From positions 3,224,001 through 3,288,000 of the forward strand of contig NZ_JBPWQE010000001.1 of assembly GCF_051811025.1 (NCBI RefSeq): a DNA stretch of 64,000 nt. The letters run 5' to 3'. Within the stretch, counting starts at the first letter, position 1, and each line of letters opens with the position of its first letter. The DNA is from Tardiphaga sp051811025. GTDB taxonomy: Bacteria > Pseudomonadota > Alphaproteobacteria > Rhizobiales > Xanthobacteraceae. Positions 63,619-64,000 of the stretch are shown here, one piece after another. A program made the translations under genes and the position numbers. The notes under the pieces are model-generated. The model saw only the letters and a list, made by a program, of their open reading frames with translations, had not been told where the DNA came from and made no database searches.

Positions 63619-64000
63619 TCAGAAATTAAACGTCGTCGAGACCATGTAAGTCCGAGGCGCACCGAGGATGATGTAACCCTCGTTGGTCGAGGCCTGCCAA
63701 TAGTTGGTATCGAGCAGGTTCTCGACCGAGAAGCGCACGACCACCGGCTTCGCATTCCACGGCGACGCGAAGGTGTAGCGCGCACCGGCGTCGTAGCGGG
63801 TCCAGCTCGGGCCGTAGACCGTGTTGGCCTGGTCCGACCAGTATGACCCCGTATAAATCGCCCGGCCTGTCAGGGTCAGCCCAGGAATGAAGGGCACATC
63901 CCATTCGCCGCCCAGATTGAACTGCGTATCAGGAACGTTGAAGGCGTAGCGGCCATCATAGGCGCCCCTCTCGGTCCTTTGCTGGCGCGCATCAAGGAAC
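63619..64000 (-). CDS. TonB-dependent siderophore receptor, C-terminal part (cut by window end)
   Basis: The reading frame stays open to the window's right edge (127 codons visible) and ends in TTFNF, the usual beta-barrel C terminus with a terminal Phe. The last strands include PDTQFNLGGEWDVPFIPGL, LTGRAIYTGSYWSDQANTV and FSVENLLDTNYWQAS, closely like the end of the receptor at 15888-18170. The 5' end is outside the window. A second xenosiderophore receptor is likely. Confidence 0.9.
   Translation of the reverse strand, partial: FLDARQQRTERGAYDGRYAFNVPDTQFNLGGEWDVPFIPGLTLTGRAIYTGSYWSDQANTVYGPSWTRYDAGARYTFASPWNAKPVVVRFSVENLLDTNYWQASTNEGYIILGAPRTYMVSTTFNF

Overview
The window looks like the chromosome of an alphaproteobacterium of the Bradyrhizobium/Rhodopseudomonas/Afipia group. 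The reasons are high GC, the order histidine kinase - DUF1289 - clan AA protease - dusA, an oxc/frc oxalate locus, many ABC solute systems, and short palindromic intergenic repeats of the kind common in that group. No rRNA, tRNA, CRISPR array, transposase or prophage gene was seen.

Layout. (1) 0-6 kb, housekeeping: Mrp/ApbC Fe-S carrier, a 3-hydroxyisobutyrate dehydrogenase-type oxidoreductase, a six-TM histidine kinase, DUF1289, an aspartic protease and DusA. (2) 6.3-15.9 kb, sugar-acid catabolism: a GntR regulator with two winged helices plus altronate dehydratase face a unit with a tagaturonate/fructuronate reductase-type enzyme, a polar-amino-acid-type ABC importer, a zinc dehydrogenase, KDG kinase and KDPG aldolase. 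Together they make a complete route from an aldonate such as L-galactonate to pyruvate and glyceraldehyde-3-phosphate. (3) 15.9-21.7 kb: a TonB-dependent siderophore receptor, serA and a DAO-type FAD oxidoreductase. (4) 21.8-39.6 kb: five transcription units that appear to form one regulon. They are a molybdenum hydroxylase set with two large subunits, a branched-chain-type ABC importer followed by a MarR gene, an alpha/beta hydrolase - enoyl-CoA hydratase - SDR unit, an SsuABC/TauABC-type importer and a metal-dependent cyclase. A related motif of about 17 bp lies upstream of all five. (5) 39.9-41.2 kb: pncB. (6) 41.4-55.5 kb: an oxalate regulon with an ADP-forming acyl-CoA synthetase, GntR/FCD regulator, oxalyl-CoA decarboxylase, formyl-CoA transferase, a 45-codon small gene, TctCBA, two OFA-type MFS antiporters and a CBS protein. 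Seven copies of a 17-bp operator (TGGCAT-N5-ATACCA/ATGCCA) sit in front of its transcription units. (7) 55.6-59.6 kb: a PanE-like reductase, a fumarylacetoacetase-family protein, a nitronate monooxygenase-type enzyme and a quinone oxidoreductase. (8) 59.8-64 kb: a second histidine kinase with PAS domains, an orphan TctC-type binding protein and the 3' end of another TonB receptor.

How the genes fit together. In the oxalate region the two OFA antiporters and TctCBA would supply oxalate or related carboxylates. Frc moves CoA from formyl-CoA to oxalate and Oxc decarboxylates oxalyl-CoA. The acyl-CoA synthetase could prime the CoA pool, and the adjacent PanE-like protein could divert oxalyl-CoA to glyoxylate. 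The operators place the synthetase, regulator, small gene, TctCBA, both antiporters and the CBS protein under one control. The 22-39 kb region has the parts list of a hydroxylation/ring-opening/CoA-type degradation pathway, but its substrate cannot be read from the sequence.
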